A DNA stretch of 64,000 bases from Anaerococcus lactolyticus ATCC 51172 (GCF_000156575.1 NZ_GG666044.1:485263-549262); one strand, 5' to 3'; counted from the first letter of the stretch, positions 9,834-18,083 are shown. Notes: generated from the letters alone by a model not told the origin. Program-made: numbers and translations.

Positions 9834-9911
9834 CTTATCCGAGATAAGTTATCTTTTTTTCTTCTTATCCGAGATAAGTTATCTTTTTTTTCTTATCCGA
9901 GATAAGTTATC
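9834..9911. repeat. Three tandem operator-like repeats upstream of nrdB
   Basis: Three perfect copies of a 20-base unit, CTTATCCGAGATAAGTTATC, start at 9834, 9864 and 9892 (periods 30 and 28 bases) separated by T-runs. Each unit contains two overlapping dyads: CTTATC-CGA-GATAAG and GATAA-G-TTATC. The first copy covers the likely -35 region of the nrdB promoter. The arrangement looks like a cooperative repressor or activator site. The regulator is unknown. Confidence 0.7.
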
Positions 9912-9953
9912 TATTTTATATGTGATGATTTTATTTACAATTGAATCTTCGTT

Positions 9954-10622
9954 CAAAGGGGGAAACCCTAGGGAACGTTTCGCACGTTCCCTCATCGGTT
10001 TCCCCCTTACACCCCCATTCCGTTACACCCTCCGGGCGACCCCTCTCGGGGGACAAGGAGTTTGCCTTCGGCAAACGTGTTGGTATGGAGGAGCCCTTGT
10101 TTAAGTTGAACTAGCTTCTAACTTTTTTTGACATTCAGTCGGCTAAAATTTGATAACTCGCATACGCTCAAACAATCAAATTTTTTTACGCCGACTTCAT
10201 TTACAAAAATTCTTGGTCTTAGGTTTTTAAGCTCTTCGTTTGAAAATAAACATTAATTTAGCAAAGTTTGGCAAAAGCCAAACGAGACCAAGTCCTGTAT
10301 GTACCTCGAGACCAATTCTCCCTTTTATTGGGCAAAGATTTCTAATCAAGGGTTGCGTAAAGAAAATCGCTTGTTTGAGCGTGAGCGAGTTTGCGATTTT
10401 TAGCAACCTGAAGATTAGAAATCTGTGGGGAAATACGTAATCTTATACAATGACGTTCTCTCTACAAAAAAAAGCTTGCCGAAAAGGCAAGCTTCCTTAC
10501 CCGCACTCCGCTAAGGAGCCGCTCGGGGGTGTAGCGGAAAGGGGGCCTGGGGGAACCCAGTGAGGGACCCTGCGGAAGGTCCCTTGGGGTTCCCCCAGAT
10601 ACGGAGCAGTCATGTTAATGAC
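9954..10622. repeat. GC-rich inverted repeat pair with nested hairpins (non-coding)
   Basis: Two diverged copies of a ~140-base GC-rich element lie in opposite orientation at about 9954-10095 and 10485-10622. Each contains a GGGGGAA(A)CC ... GG(T)TTCCCCC outer stem, an inner AGGGAAC/GTTCCCT-type stem, a CCGnTACACCC block and a closing TTTGCC/GGCAAA or CTTGCC/GGCAAG hairpin. Between them are further strong dyads: AGTCGGC/GCCGACT (10137/10190), CTTGGTCT/AGACCAAG (10212/10285), and a three-part stem AGATTTCTAATC/GATTAGAAATCT (10336/10413) with inner GGTTGC/GCAACC and AAAATCGC/GCGATTTT. I see no gene in it. The short open frames here follow the repeats and have no ribosome sites. Confidence 0.7.
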
Positions 10623-10658
10623 TGAGAAAATATAATAGATGTAGTCAATCTCGGATTG

Positions 10659-10687
10659 AAAAAAAGAGGGCTTTTGGGAGCCCTCCC
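10659..10687 (-). terminator. Terminator of nrdA
   Basis: Stem GAGGGC/GCCCTC (10666-10671 / 10680-10685) followed on the minus strand by seven T residues, 27 bases beyond the nrdA stop codon. Confidence 0.85.
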
Positions 10688-10713
10688 AAAAATTTATTTA
10701 TATTGTATAAATC

Positions 10714-13242
10714 CTATGCGGAGCAAGTATCACACTCTTCCACTTCAAGCGATTTGCCTCTCACATAGTAAATGCTCTTTACTCCACTTTCCCAAGCTGT
10801 TAGGTAAACATTTAAAATTTGTCTCATGGTGTATTCTGTGGTGATGTAGATGTTTACTGATTGGGCTTGGTCTAGGTGACGTTGTCTGATTCCTGCCATA
10901 CGCATTGAGATGTTTTGATCTATGTCGTGGGCGTTTTCGTAGAGCCAGAAGGTTTTTGTTGTTAGTCCTGGTGCCACTCTTGGGACTATGGCTCCCTTCT
11001 TTTCTTCTAGGAAGTAGCGGCTCATGATTGGATCTACTCCTGCTGATGTGCCTGAGATTATGGATGTTGATCCTGTTGGGGCTATTGCCATTAAATATCC
11101 ATTTCTAAGTCCGTATTTTTTAACATCTTCCGCAAGCTTCTCCCATCTTTCTGAAGTGTAGTCTCTGTCAGTGAAGTATGCTCCGCTTTGCCAGTCGCTG
11201 CCTTCAAAGACCTTGTAAGACCCCTTGTCTTTGGCGATTTCCACACTTTCCTTGATGGCGTAATAATTTATGTCTTCATAAACCCTATCTACAAGTTCTG
11301 CATGGGCTTTTTCGTCTGACCATCTGATGTCATTTTTAACTAGCATGTGGTGGTAGCCACTGGTGCCAAGGCCAATTGCCCTATATTTTTTGTTGGTTAC
11401 TTCCGCATATGGGGTTGGATAATAGTTTAGGTCAATTACGTTATCTAAGGCCCTTACAACTGTTCTTACAGTTTCTTCAAGCTCTTTAGGATTGTTTACA
11501 TCAAGCTTGCCAAGGGTGAGGCTGGCTAGGTTACATTCTACAAAATCTCCCGGTTTGGTTTTGTTAACTATAACCACATCCCCATCTTCTGTGACTATTT
11601 CTGTAGAAACAGTTTCTGATGGGCTCATATTTTGCGCAATCTCAGTACAAAGGTTTGATGAATAAATTATTCCCTTGTGCTTGTTTGGATTATATTTATT
11701 TACCAAGTCCCTATTGAAAATAAATGGTGTGCCAGTTTCTGACCAAGACTTGATTAAGAGTCTTACCATGTCCTTGATCGGCATGATCCTTCTTGAAATT
11801 TCCTTATCATCGACTAATTTTTTGTAAAATTCTTCAAATTCTTCCCCGTAGGTATCTTCTATGGCCCTGCCATATTTTTTCTCTACCTCATGTGGGTCGA
11901 ACATGTACCAATCGCCTTCCATATTATTTTTGACTTGTTTCCAGAAAAGATCTGGCACGCATACTCCTGGGAAGACATCGTGGGCCTTCATCCTGTCATC
12001 GCCGTTATTTGTCCTTAGGCCCAAAAACTCTGGCATATCCTTATGCCAAATATCAAGATAAACAGCCACAGCTCCCTGGCGCACACCAAGTTGATCAACA
12101 GCTACAGCAGTGTCATTAGCAAGTCTAATCCAACGGATAACCCCACCTGCAACTCCTTCAAAGCCACGAATATCAGAGCCATTTGCCCTTACCTTGCCAA
12201 AATAAAGTCCCATTCCACCACCGTGTTTGGAAACTTCAGCAAAATTAGTAATGGACCTATAGATTCCCTTTAGGGTGTCAGGAACTGTTTCTATAAAGCA
12301 TGATGAAAGCTGGTTAAAAGGCTTTCTGGCATTGGTCATAGTTGGGGTTGCCATGGTTGCCTTTAAGGTTGATAAAATATCATAAAGTCTCTTGGCAAAG
12401 CTAACCTTGTCTTCTTCTGGAATAGCAAGATGCATGGCAATTCCCATAAACATCTCTTGAACTTTCTCTAAAAGACGGCCATCATAGCTTGTAATTAGGT
12501 ATCTTTTTCTAATTAAGTCTAGGCCTGAATAAGTGAAAATATCATCCCTATCATAGTCCAGGTGTTTTTCTAGCTCATCAATTTCAGCTGAAGAATAATT
12601 TTCTAAAATATAGGATCCATATAGACCTTTTTCAGTCAAAAACCTTATCTTTGACTTGAAATCATAGATATCATATCGTTCTTCCTCTTGTCTAATTTCT
12701 AAATTTATCTTATAGGCTAAAAATCTCGCTGCAATTATTTCCCAATCCGGAGCTTCCTTGCTAGTTAGCTCGCTTGCCGCACGAATGACTGCGTCAAGCA
12801 CTTCCTTATCGTTCATTTCTGGCTTAGTGAAAGATTCAAATTTAAAATAAAGTGATTCTATTGGATACCTTTGACTATCAAACTCCCTTTGCACCTTAGA
12901 AATGATCTCCATTAGATCCTTATCACTTACATATTTAGTAAAGTCGGATATTACCTTCCTGTCCATGTTATGCTTGGCGCGGTAGAGGATAAAGGACTTA
13001 ACTTCCCTATAATAATTTTCATCAATAAGACTTAATTCAACTAAGTCTTGGACTTCCTCAACCGTAACTACGTGGTCAACAGGGAATTTTTCCTCGATAG
13101 TTCCTACAATTTTTTGGGCGATGTATTCAAGTTTTTCGTCAGTTATCGTAGAATCCACTGACTTAAAGGCTTTGAATATAGCTCTTTTAATTTTTTCTAA
13201 TTCAAAGTCAACTTTTGACCCGTCTCTTTTAATTATCTTCAT
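10714..13242 (-). CDS. nrdA: Class I ribonucleotide reductase, large (alpha) subunit
   Basis: This is the catalytic subunit reducing ribonucleoside diphosphates to deoxy forms. The N-terminus (residues 1-~95, IIKRDGSKVDFELEKIKRAI) is an ATP-cone, implying allosteric control of overall activity by ATP/dATP. The catalytic cysteines are visible: C315 (QLSSCFIET) and C570 (FVECNLASL) as the redox pair and C532 (SSNLCTEIAQ) as the thiyl-radical site. The tail EECDTCSA carries the CxxC that is re-reduced by thioredoxin-type partners. The 842-residue length is normal for an ATP-cone type. A pair of NrdR-like boxes lies upstream. Confidence 0.97.
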   Translation of the reverse strand: MKIIKRDGSKVDFELEKIKRAIFKAFKSVDSTITDEKLEYIAQKIVGTIEEKFPVDHVVTVEEVQDLVELSLIDENYYREVKSFILYRAKHNMDRKVISDFTKYVSDKDLMEIISKVQREFDSQRYPIESLYFKFESFTKPEMNDKEVLDAVIRAASELTSKEAPDWEIIAARFLAYKINLEIRQEEERYDIYDFKSKIRFLTEKGLYGSYILENYSSAEIDELEKHLDYDRDDIFTYSGLDLIRKRYLITSYDGRLLEKVQEMFMGIAMHLAIPEEDKVSFAKRLYDILSTLKATMATPTMTNARKPFNQLSSCFIETVPDTLKGIYRSITNFAEVSKHGGGMGLYFGKVRANGSDIRGFEGVAGGVIRWIRLANDTAVAVDQLGVRQGAVAVYLDIWHKDMPEFLGLRTNNGDDRMKAHDVFPGVCVPDLFWKQVKNNMEGDWYMFDPHEVEKKYGRAIEDTYGEEFEEFYKKLVDDKEISRRIMPIKDMVRLLIKSWSETGTPFIFNRDLVNKYNPNKHKGIIYSSNLCTEIAQNMSPSETVSTEIVTEDGDVVIVNKTKPGDFVECNLASLTLGKLDVNNPKELEETVRTVVRALDNVIDLNYYPTPYAEVTNKKYRAIGLGTSGYHHMLVKNDIRWSDEKAHAELVDRVYEDINYYAIKESVEIAKDKGSYKVFEGSDWQSGAYFTDRDYTSERWEKLAEDVKKYGLRNGYLMAIAPTGSTSIISGTSAGVDPIMSRYFLEEKKGAIVPRVAPGLTTKTFWLYENAHDIDQNISMRMAGIRQRHLDQAQSVNIYITTEYTMRQILNVYLTAWESGVKSIYYVRGKSLEVEECDTCSA

Positions 13243-13261
13243 TCATAACTCCAAATTAACT

Positions 13262-13316
13262 ACTATATATAGTGGTATTTTATCAAAATCTACATCTATC
13301 ATACCTTATATAGGGG
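13262..13316. promoter_or_regulatory. Two NrdR-box-like sites upstream of nrdA
   Basis: ACTATATATAGTGG (13262-13275) is a near-perfect palindrome resembling the NrdR box (consensus about acaCwATATATwGtgt). A second weaker copy, ACCTTATATAGGGG, starts 41 bases on at 13303 (11 of 14 identical). Tandem boxes separated by a whole number of helical turns upstream of nrd genes are characteristic of the ATP-cone repressor NrdR. No nrdR gene is in the window. Confidence 0.65.
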
Positions 13317-13334
13317 CTGGTATGCAATCGAGCC

Positions 13335-13374
13335 AAAAAAGAGCACAAAGACCTTTAAAGCTTATCTTTGTGCT
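13335..13374 (-). terminator. Terminator downstream of the RDD gene
   Basis: A 10-bp stem AGCACAAAGA/TCTTTGTGCT (13342-13351 / 13365-13374), followed on the minus strand by TTTTTT. It lies ~60 bases past the RDD gene stop. Confidence 0.8.
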
Positions 13375-13432
13375 ATTGCTTGTAATTTTTCTTCTTTTTT
13401 AAAAGTTTATTTGTTGACAAAAACAAATTTAT

Positions 13433-13906
13433 CTAAATTTCTTCTGTGTATAGGGCCTTAAAGGCATCTTCTTTTACAACAGATGTATCAGTGAAAAGAT
13501 CGATAAAACTTTGTTTTTTTGGAGTAACTAGGGCTAGGGCATAGAGAAAAATAAACTTGTTTTGAATATATCTTCCAGCTATTTCCCTTATTAAAATTTG
13601 ACTTGTTGATAAATTTCCTCCACCAACAGATACCACCCTGAGTCCTGTAATAATTTTCCCAAGGCTTTGGCCCCTGGTTATTAAAGATAGGATTGTAAAG
13701 TAGGCTAGGCTAACAATGGTGTAGATGACATCGGCAAGCACTAGGCCCAGTACTTTAGCCTCTGGATCTATTGGAAAAATGAACTTACCTATGCTAAAGA
13801 TGGCAGATATGACCATCATATCTATCAGGTAAGCCAAAAATCTTAGGCCGAATGATGAGTAGGCATATGCAAAATCTCTTTCTTCGAAAACTTTTTTATC
13901 TTCCAT
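13433..13906 (-). CDS. RDD family membrane protein
   Basis: A 157-residue integral membrane protein with the RDD-domain hallmarks: GLRFLAYLIDMMV in the first membrane segment (residues ~21-35) and RGQSLGKIITGLRVV (residues ~78-92) after the second. Two or three further hydrophobic stretches follow. RDD proteins are of mostly unknown function, some being linked to Na+ or transport stress. It overlaps the 3' end of sppA by 11 bases, so the two are co-transcribed, as seen in other Bacillota. Confidence 0.88.
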   Translation of the reverse strand: MEDKKVFEERDFAYAYSSFGLRFLAYLIDMMVISAIFSIGKFIFPIDPEAKVLGLVLADVIYTIVSLAYFTILSLITRGQSLGKIITGLRVVSVGGGNLSTSQILIREIAGRYIQNKFIFLYALALVTPKKQSFIDLFTDTSVVKEDAFKALYTEEI

Positions 13907-14879
13907 AGACTCCTCCGTAGATATACATAGGAGCTTGCCTATTTTCTTCCATTAATTCCTTGAGGATGGCGAGGTCTGATGAAGATTTTTTCAAATCACT
14001 AACCTTTTGGAAAAGTTGTCTAAGCGATATGTTTGCATAAGAACTTTCCACAACTTGTGGGTCGTTTAACTTATTTTCCTTGATCATATCAGCTATTGCC
14101 ATGTCAATATCGCCTATCTTATCTACAAGACCATTTTTCACAGCTTGGGCTCCATCATAAACCCTACCATCGGCGAGTTTTCTGACGTCTTTTTCACTCA
14201 TATGTCTGCCTTCTGATACGATTTTTACAAAACGACCAAAGGCTGAATCTACTAGAGCTTGGAGGTAGGCTTTTTCTTCAGCATTTAAGTCCCTGCCCAT
14301 AGTGCCTGTATCTTTCATCTTGCCTGAAACTACGTTTTGTTCCTTGATTCCATATTTTTCAAAGAGTCCTTGGAAGGAACGACCACCCATGATTACACCG
14401 ATAGAACCAGTGAGGGTTTCATTTGAAGCGTAAATCCTATCTGTTGGAGCAGATATATAGTAACCACCAGATGCAGCCATTTCTTCCATAACAGAATAAA
14501 CTGGAATCTTCTTTGCTTTTAGGCTTTTGATTTCCTTGGCAATTTTTTCTGACACATAAACAGATCCGCCTGGGGAATTTACTGTAAGGATAACGCCCTT
14601 GGTTGTTGGATCTTTCGCTGCATCCTTAAGCTCGCTTATGACAAATTCACTATTCTCGTCACCTTGGATTACACCTTCTAGAGAAATTTTTCTGATTTTT
14701 TCGGCAGAGTTTGTTCCTTGGATGACTTCCTGGTCAAAAAGTGTAGACTTGCCCCAATCTCTAAGGTAAGCCAAGCCCTTTGCCTCTTTTTCTTCACTAG
14801 CATCTTTCATAAACATAGAAGCAACAAGAACAAGAACTGCAAGACCTACTGCTATCCATCTTTTTGCATTGTTTTTCAT
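13896..14879 (-). CDS. sppA: Signal peptide peptidase SppA
   Basis: A membrane-anchored serine protease that degrades cleaved signal peptides. The N-terminal anchor is at residues ~7-23 (WIAVGLAVLVLVASMF). The short Gram-positive type (327 residues, one catalytic domain) keeps the nucleophile Ser in EMAASGGYYISAP (~residue 143) and the general-base Lys in VSGKMKDTG (~residue 195), as well as the LTGSIGVIMG segment. It is the first gene of a two-gene unit with the RDD protein. Confidence 0.94.
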   Translation of the reverse strand: MKNNAKRWIAVGLAVLVLVASMFMKDASEEKEAKGLAYLRDWGKSTLFDQEVIQGTNSAEKIRKISLEGVIQGDENSEFVISELKDAAKDPTTKGVILTVNSPGGSVYVSEKIAKEIKSLKAKKIPVYSVMEEMAASGGYYISAPTDRIYASNETLTGSIGVIMGGRSFQGLFEKYGIKEQNVVSGKMKDTGTMGRDLNAEEKAYLQALVDSAFGRFVKIVSEGRHMSEKDVRKLADGRVYDGAQAVKNGLVDKIGDIDMAIADMIKENKLNDPQVVESSYANISLRQLFQKVSDLKKSSSDLAILKELMEENRQAPMYIYGGVYGR

Positions 14880-15120
14880 AATATCTCCTTAATTTTAATT
14901 TTCACTCCTCCATTATACCCCAAAATAAATCAAGACTTAATAAAGATGATTGCATTTTTATAGACCAATCAGTACAATGAATATGCATTACAATTATCGT
15001 TAACACTCGATTACATTGTTATGTATAGCTCCTGCCCGGAGCTATTTACATAAAAAATTAAGCTGTATTTTTAATATAGCTTAATTATTTTTTATTATTT
15101 TAATAAAGGAAGTGTTATTT
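14880..15120. promoter_or_regulatory. larE leader region with two hairpins
   Basis: This divergent intergenic stretch between sppA and larE holds TAGCTCC/GGAGCTA (near 15025-15045) and a longer AT-rich stem TTAAGCT/AGCTTAA (near 15058-15083) followed by T-rich sequence. The second resembles an intrinsic terminator lying upstream of larE, so attenuation of the lar operon is possible. I cannot assign a riboswitch class. Confidence 0.35.
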
Positions 15121-15954
15121 ATGGACAAATACACTAAAAAGCTCTACCAAATCATGAGGGACTTGCTAAAAGAAAAAATAGTTTTGGCCTTTTCTGGTGG
15201 GGTAGATTCTGCCTTACTTCTAAAAATCGCATCTTCTCTAAGGCAAAATGAAAACGATGTAGTCGCCATGTTTTTCAAGGCACCATCAAGTACAGAAGAA
15301 GACCTTGTAAACGCCAAAAATTTGGCAGAAGAAATGCAAGTTAAGTTATATATAAAAGATGTGGATATCTTTGTAGATGACCACATTACCAACAACGAAA
15401 AAGATAGGTGCTACCACTGCAAGAGCCACCTTTTTAAACAAGCTATAGATTTAAAAGACGAACTCGGTTACGGCTATGTCATTGACGGGACCAACACCGA
15501 TGACCACAAGGTTTATAGACCAGGTCTTATGGCCCTAAAAAATCTTGGAGTCGTAAGTCCTCTAAATATGGCTGGTTTTTCTAAAGAAATGGTGAGGGCC
15601 CTTGCTAGCGAGCTTGGAGTAAGTGTTGCCAAAAGGCCGTCAGCACCTTGTCTTTTGACTAGGTTTCCTTACGGTACAAAGATTACCCCGGCGAAACTAG
15701 ACAGACTTGAAAAAGCAGAAGCTTTTATAAGGGACCTAGGCTTTATCAAATTTAGAGTAAGAGACCACTCAAATATTGCTAGGATTGAACTAGAGCCAGA
15801 TGACTTTATAAAATTTATCGACAAGAGATACCTTGTCATAAAAGAATTTAAAACCCTTGGCTTTTCCTATGTGACAATCGACCTAGAAGGTTTTAGGTCA
15901 GGGTCAATGGATGAGGGTCTAAGTGAAGAAGAAAAGAAAAAGTGGGTCTTATAA
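15121..15954 (+). CDS. larE: LarE, sulfur transferase for nickel-pincer nucleotide
   Basis: LarE is an ATP-dependent enzyme that adenylates pyridinium-dithio precursors and donates sulfur to make the nickel-pincer nucleotide (NPN) of lactate racemase-type enzymes. The PP-loop SGGVDS is at residues 25-30. The sacrificial cysteine of the L. plantarum enzyme (Cys176) is matched by C177 in RPSAPCLLTRFPYG, so this is the single-Cys sulfur-donor type. I place the start at ATG 15121 with AAGGA 10 bases upstream. The GTG at 15112 is too close to that site. The stop codon overlaps larB's start (TAATG). Confidence 0.95.
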   Translation: MDKYTKKLYQIMRDLLKEKIVLAFSGGVDSALLLKIASSLRQNENDVVAMFFKAPSSTEEDLVNAKNLAEEMQVKLYIKDVDIFVDDHITNNEKDRCYHCKSHLFKQAIDLKDELGYGYVIDGTNTDDHKVYRPGLMALKNLGVVSPLNMAGFSKEMVRALASELGVSVAKRPSAPCLLTRFPYGTKITPAKLDRLEKAEAFIRDLGFIKFRVRDHSNIARIELEPDDFIKFIDKRYLVIKEFKTLGFSYVTIDLEGFRSGSMDEGLSEEEKKKWVL

Positions 15955-16712
15955 TGGATAAAAAAACCTTAATCAAACAAATCAAAGAAGGGCTAATCTC
16001 AGAAGAGGATGCCCTTAAAATCCTTGAAGACAAAGGATATGCAGACGTAGGTGAAAACGCCAAAATCGACTTCTCAAGAAGAGACAGACGTGGTTTTCCA
16101 GAAGCAATTTACTGCGCATCAAAAGATGACAAGAGCCTCATAGAAATCTTTAAGGCCTTTTACGAAAGAGGCGAATCCGTAATCGGCACCAGGGCAAGCC
16201 GTAGACAATACGAAATCGTAAAAGCTGTCATCGATGACGTGGAATATTCAGACCTTGCCCAAATTATTAGCCTGGACTACTCCAAAGAAAGCGAGAAAAT
16301 CGGCGAAATCGCCATAGTATCTGCTGGCACATCTGATTTGCCAATTAGCCTTGAAGCTGAAATTACAGCGCGCTTTCTTGGGGCAAAAGTAAAAGCCTAC
16401 AGGGATGTGGGAGTTGCTGGAGTCCATAGGCTCTTAGATAAGACAGAAGAAATAAAAAAAGCAAATGTAATTATAGCCATAGCAGGTATGGAAGCAGCCC
16501 TTGCCACAGTGCTTGCAGGCCTTGTTGATAAGCCAATTATAGCTGTCCCAACATCAGTCGGCTACGGAGCAAACCTTGGAGGGATTACCGCCCTTTTGTC
16601 AATGATCAACTCCTGTGCCGAAGGCGTAAGCGTAGTTAATATCGACAACGGCTACGGAGCCGCCTACCAAGCTTGCCAAATCAATAGGCTAATCGCGAAA
16701 GGAAATAAATAA
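15954..16712 (+). CDS. larB: LarB, nicotinate dinucleotide carboxylase
   Basis: LarB carboxylates and hydrolyses nicotinic acid adenine dinucleotide, the first step of nickel-pincer nucleotide synthesis. The 252-residue protein has the PurE-like C-terminal half of the family: IAIVSAGTSDLPISLEAE, GVAGVHRLLD, and the Gly-rich VPTSVGYGANLGGITALLSM segment. The ATG at 15954 overlaps the larE stop. An in-frame GTG at 15942 would extend it by four residues but is less likely. The stop overlaps the larC start at 16712, so the three genes are coupled. Confidence 0.95.
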   Translation: MDKKTLIKQIKEGLISEEDALKILEDKGYADVGENAKIDFSRRDRRGFPEAIYCASKDDKSLIEIFKAFYERGESVIGTRASRRQYEIVKAVIDDVEYSDLAQIISLDYSKESEKIGEIAIVSAGTSDLPISLEAEITARFLGAKVKAYRDVGVAGVHRLLDKTEEIKKANVIIAIAGMEAALATVLAGLVDKPIIAVPTSVGYGANLGGITALLSMINSCAEGVSVVNIDNGYGAAYQACQINRLIAKGNK

Positions 16713-17653
16713 TGGACCTATATTTTGAAATGTATTCAGGAATAGCTGGTGATATGACCATAGGAGCTCTTTTAGACCTCGGTGCAAGCAAGGAAAAATT
16801 AATCGAAGGAATCAAATCTCTCGGCCTTACTGGCTACGACTTAGTTTTTGAAAGAGTAAAGAAAAATGGGATTGACTCCTATAACTTTGACGTAATCCTA
16901 GCAGGTCACGACCACGACCATGAAGGCGACCACTGTCATTGCCATGAACACACTCATGAAGATGGCCATACTCATTCTCATGAACATTGTCATGACCATG
17001 ACCACCATGACCACGACCATAATCACCACGATCACGAACATTGCCACGAACACACTCATGAAGATGGCCATACTCATTCTCATGAACATTGTCACGACCA
17101 TGACCACGATCATCACCACGACCATGTTCACAGAAACCTAACAGATATCGAAGAAATTATAAATTCATCAGACCTAAACGACAATATAAAGAAAAATGCC
17201 CTAGGAATTTTCGACATCATTGGCGATGCAGAAGCCAAGGCCCACGGCATCGACAAATCTGAAGTCCACTTTCACGAAGTTGGAGCGATTGATTCTATTA
17301 TAGATATTGTCGGCACTTGTATATGCCTAGATGACCTAGGTGTAGAAAATATTTACTTCTCAGACCTCTATGAAGGATTTGGCTATCAAATGTGCGCTCA
17401 TGGCCCAATGCCAATACCTGTACCAGCTGTAGCCAATATCCTAGCAGATTCTGAAATTAATCTTAACTTCATCGGAGAAGAAGGCGAGCACATCACTCCA
17501 ACAGGGGCTGCAATCGTCAAATACTTCTATAAAAAAGCTCCAGAAAGTTTTAAAATCAAAAAAATCGGCCTAGGAGCTGGCAATAAGGACTTCGAAAAAT
17601 CAACTAATGTCCTAAGGGTCATTGAGATTGACACAGGTAAAAAAAAACTGTAA
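16712..17653 (+). CDS. larC: LarC N-terminal part (LarC1), nickel insertase
   Basis: LarC inserts nickel into the pincer nucleotide using CTP. This frame covers the first 313 residues. MDLYFEMYSGIAGDMTIGAL starts the conserved domain. A very long His-rich segment (residues ~66-140, mostly HD, HE and HCH repeats) follows and should bind or buffer nickel. Then come the conserved EVHFHEVGAIDSIIDIVG and GEHITPTGAAIVK motifs. The frame ends in nine A residues then CTG TAA, and the rest of LarC continues in the -1 frame, so a full product needs a ribosomal frameshift, as described for L. plantarum larC1/larC2. Confidence 0.94.
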   Translation: MDLYFEMYSGIAGDMTIGALLDLGASKEKLIEGIKSLGLTGYDLVFERVKKNGIDSYNFDVILAGHDHDHEGDHCHCHEHTHEDGHTHSHEHCHDHDHHDHDHNHHDHEHCHEHTHEDGHTHSHEHCHDHDHDHHHDHVHRNLTDIEEIINSSDLNDNIKKNALGIFDIIGDAEAKAHGIDKSEVHFHEVGAIDSIIDIVGTCICLDDLGVENIYFSDLYEGFGYQMCAHGPMPIPVPAVANILADSEINLNFIGEEGEHITPTGAAIVKYFYKKAPESFKIKKIGLGAGNKDFEKSTNVLRVIEIDTGKKKL

Positions 17654-18078
17654 GACTACTTGAGACAAATATCGACGATACCAGTGGGGAAATTATGGGC
17701 CACGCCACGGAAAAAATCATGACTATAGCCCTCGATTGCTACTACAGCCCGATTTTTATGAAAAAAAACCGTCCTGCCTATAAATTATCAGTAATCTATA
17801 AGGCAGAGGACGAAGAGAAAATCGAAGATATTATTTTTAACGAAACCACATCCATAGGAGTGAGAAAATTTGACCTAGAAAGGACAACTCTAGATAGGAA
17901 AATAATTAAAATTCCTTATGGAGATAGGGACTACCTTGCAAAACAAGTTACCTATAAGGATAAAACTTACACCTACCCAGAATACGAATCCACCAAAGAC
18001 TTGGCAGAAAATGAAGGCCTTTCCCTAAAAGAAGCCTACGATTTGATGAGGGCCTTGGTAGTAAAAATAGAAAAATAA
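17641..18078 (+). CDS. larC: LarC C-terminal part (LarC2), read by -1 frameshift
   Basis: The frame opens at the A-run (17641) and reads ACT GTA AGA CTA CTT GAG, then ETNIDDTSGEIMGHATEKIM, the conserved start of the LarC C-terminal (CTP-binding/nickel-site) domain. It continues to LVVKIEK at 18075. There is no separate ribosome site before the first in-frame ATG (17695), which falls inside the conserved domain, so independent translation would give a truncated domain. The fused product would be about 455 residues. An intrinsic terminator follows. Confidence 0.85.
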   Translation, partial: KKTVRLLETNIDDTSGEIMGHATEKIMTIALDCYYSPIFMKKNRPAYKLSVIYKAEDEEKIEDIIFNETTSIGVRKFDLERTTLDRKIIKIPYGDRDYLAKQVTYKDKTYTYPEYESTKDLAENEGLSLKEAYDLMRALVVKIEK

Positions 18079-18083
18079 GACAG

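Noticed and set aside
9834..9911. Short CRISPR array (three repeats)
   Set aside because: The 'spacers' are only 8-10 bases of T-rich sequence, there are no cas genes, and the repeats abut a promoter, so they are operator-like.
9922..10440. Small open frames of about 60-66 codons on the plus strand
   Set aside because: They run through inverted repeats, have no ribosome sites and show no recognisable protein sequence.
16898..17141. Overlapping Met/Val-rich and Thr/Ile-rich frames on both strands
   Set aside because: They are shadows of the low-complexity His/Asp codons of larC.
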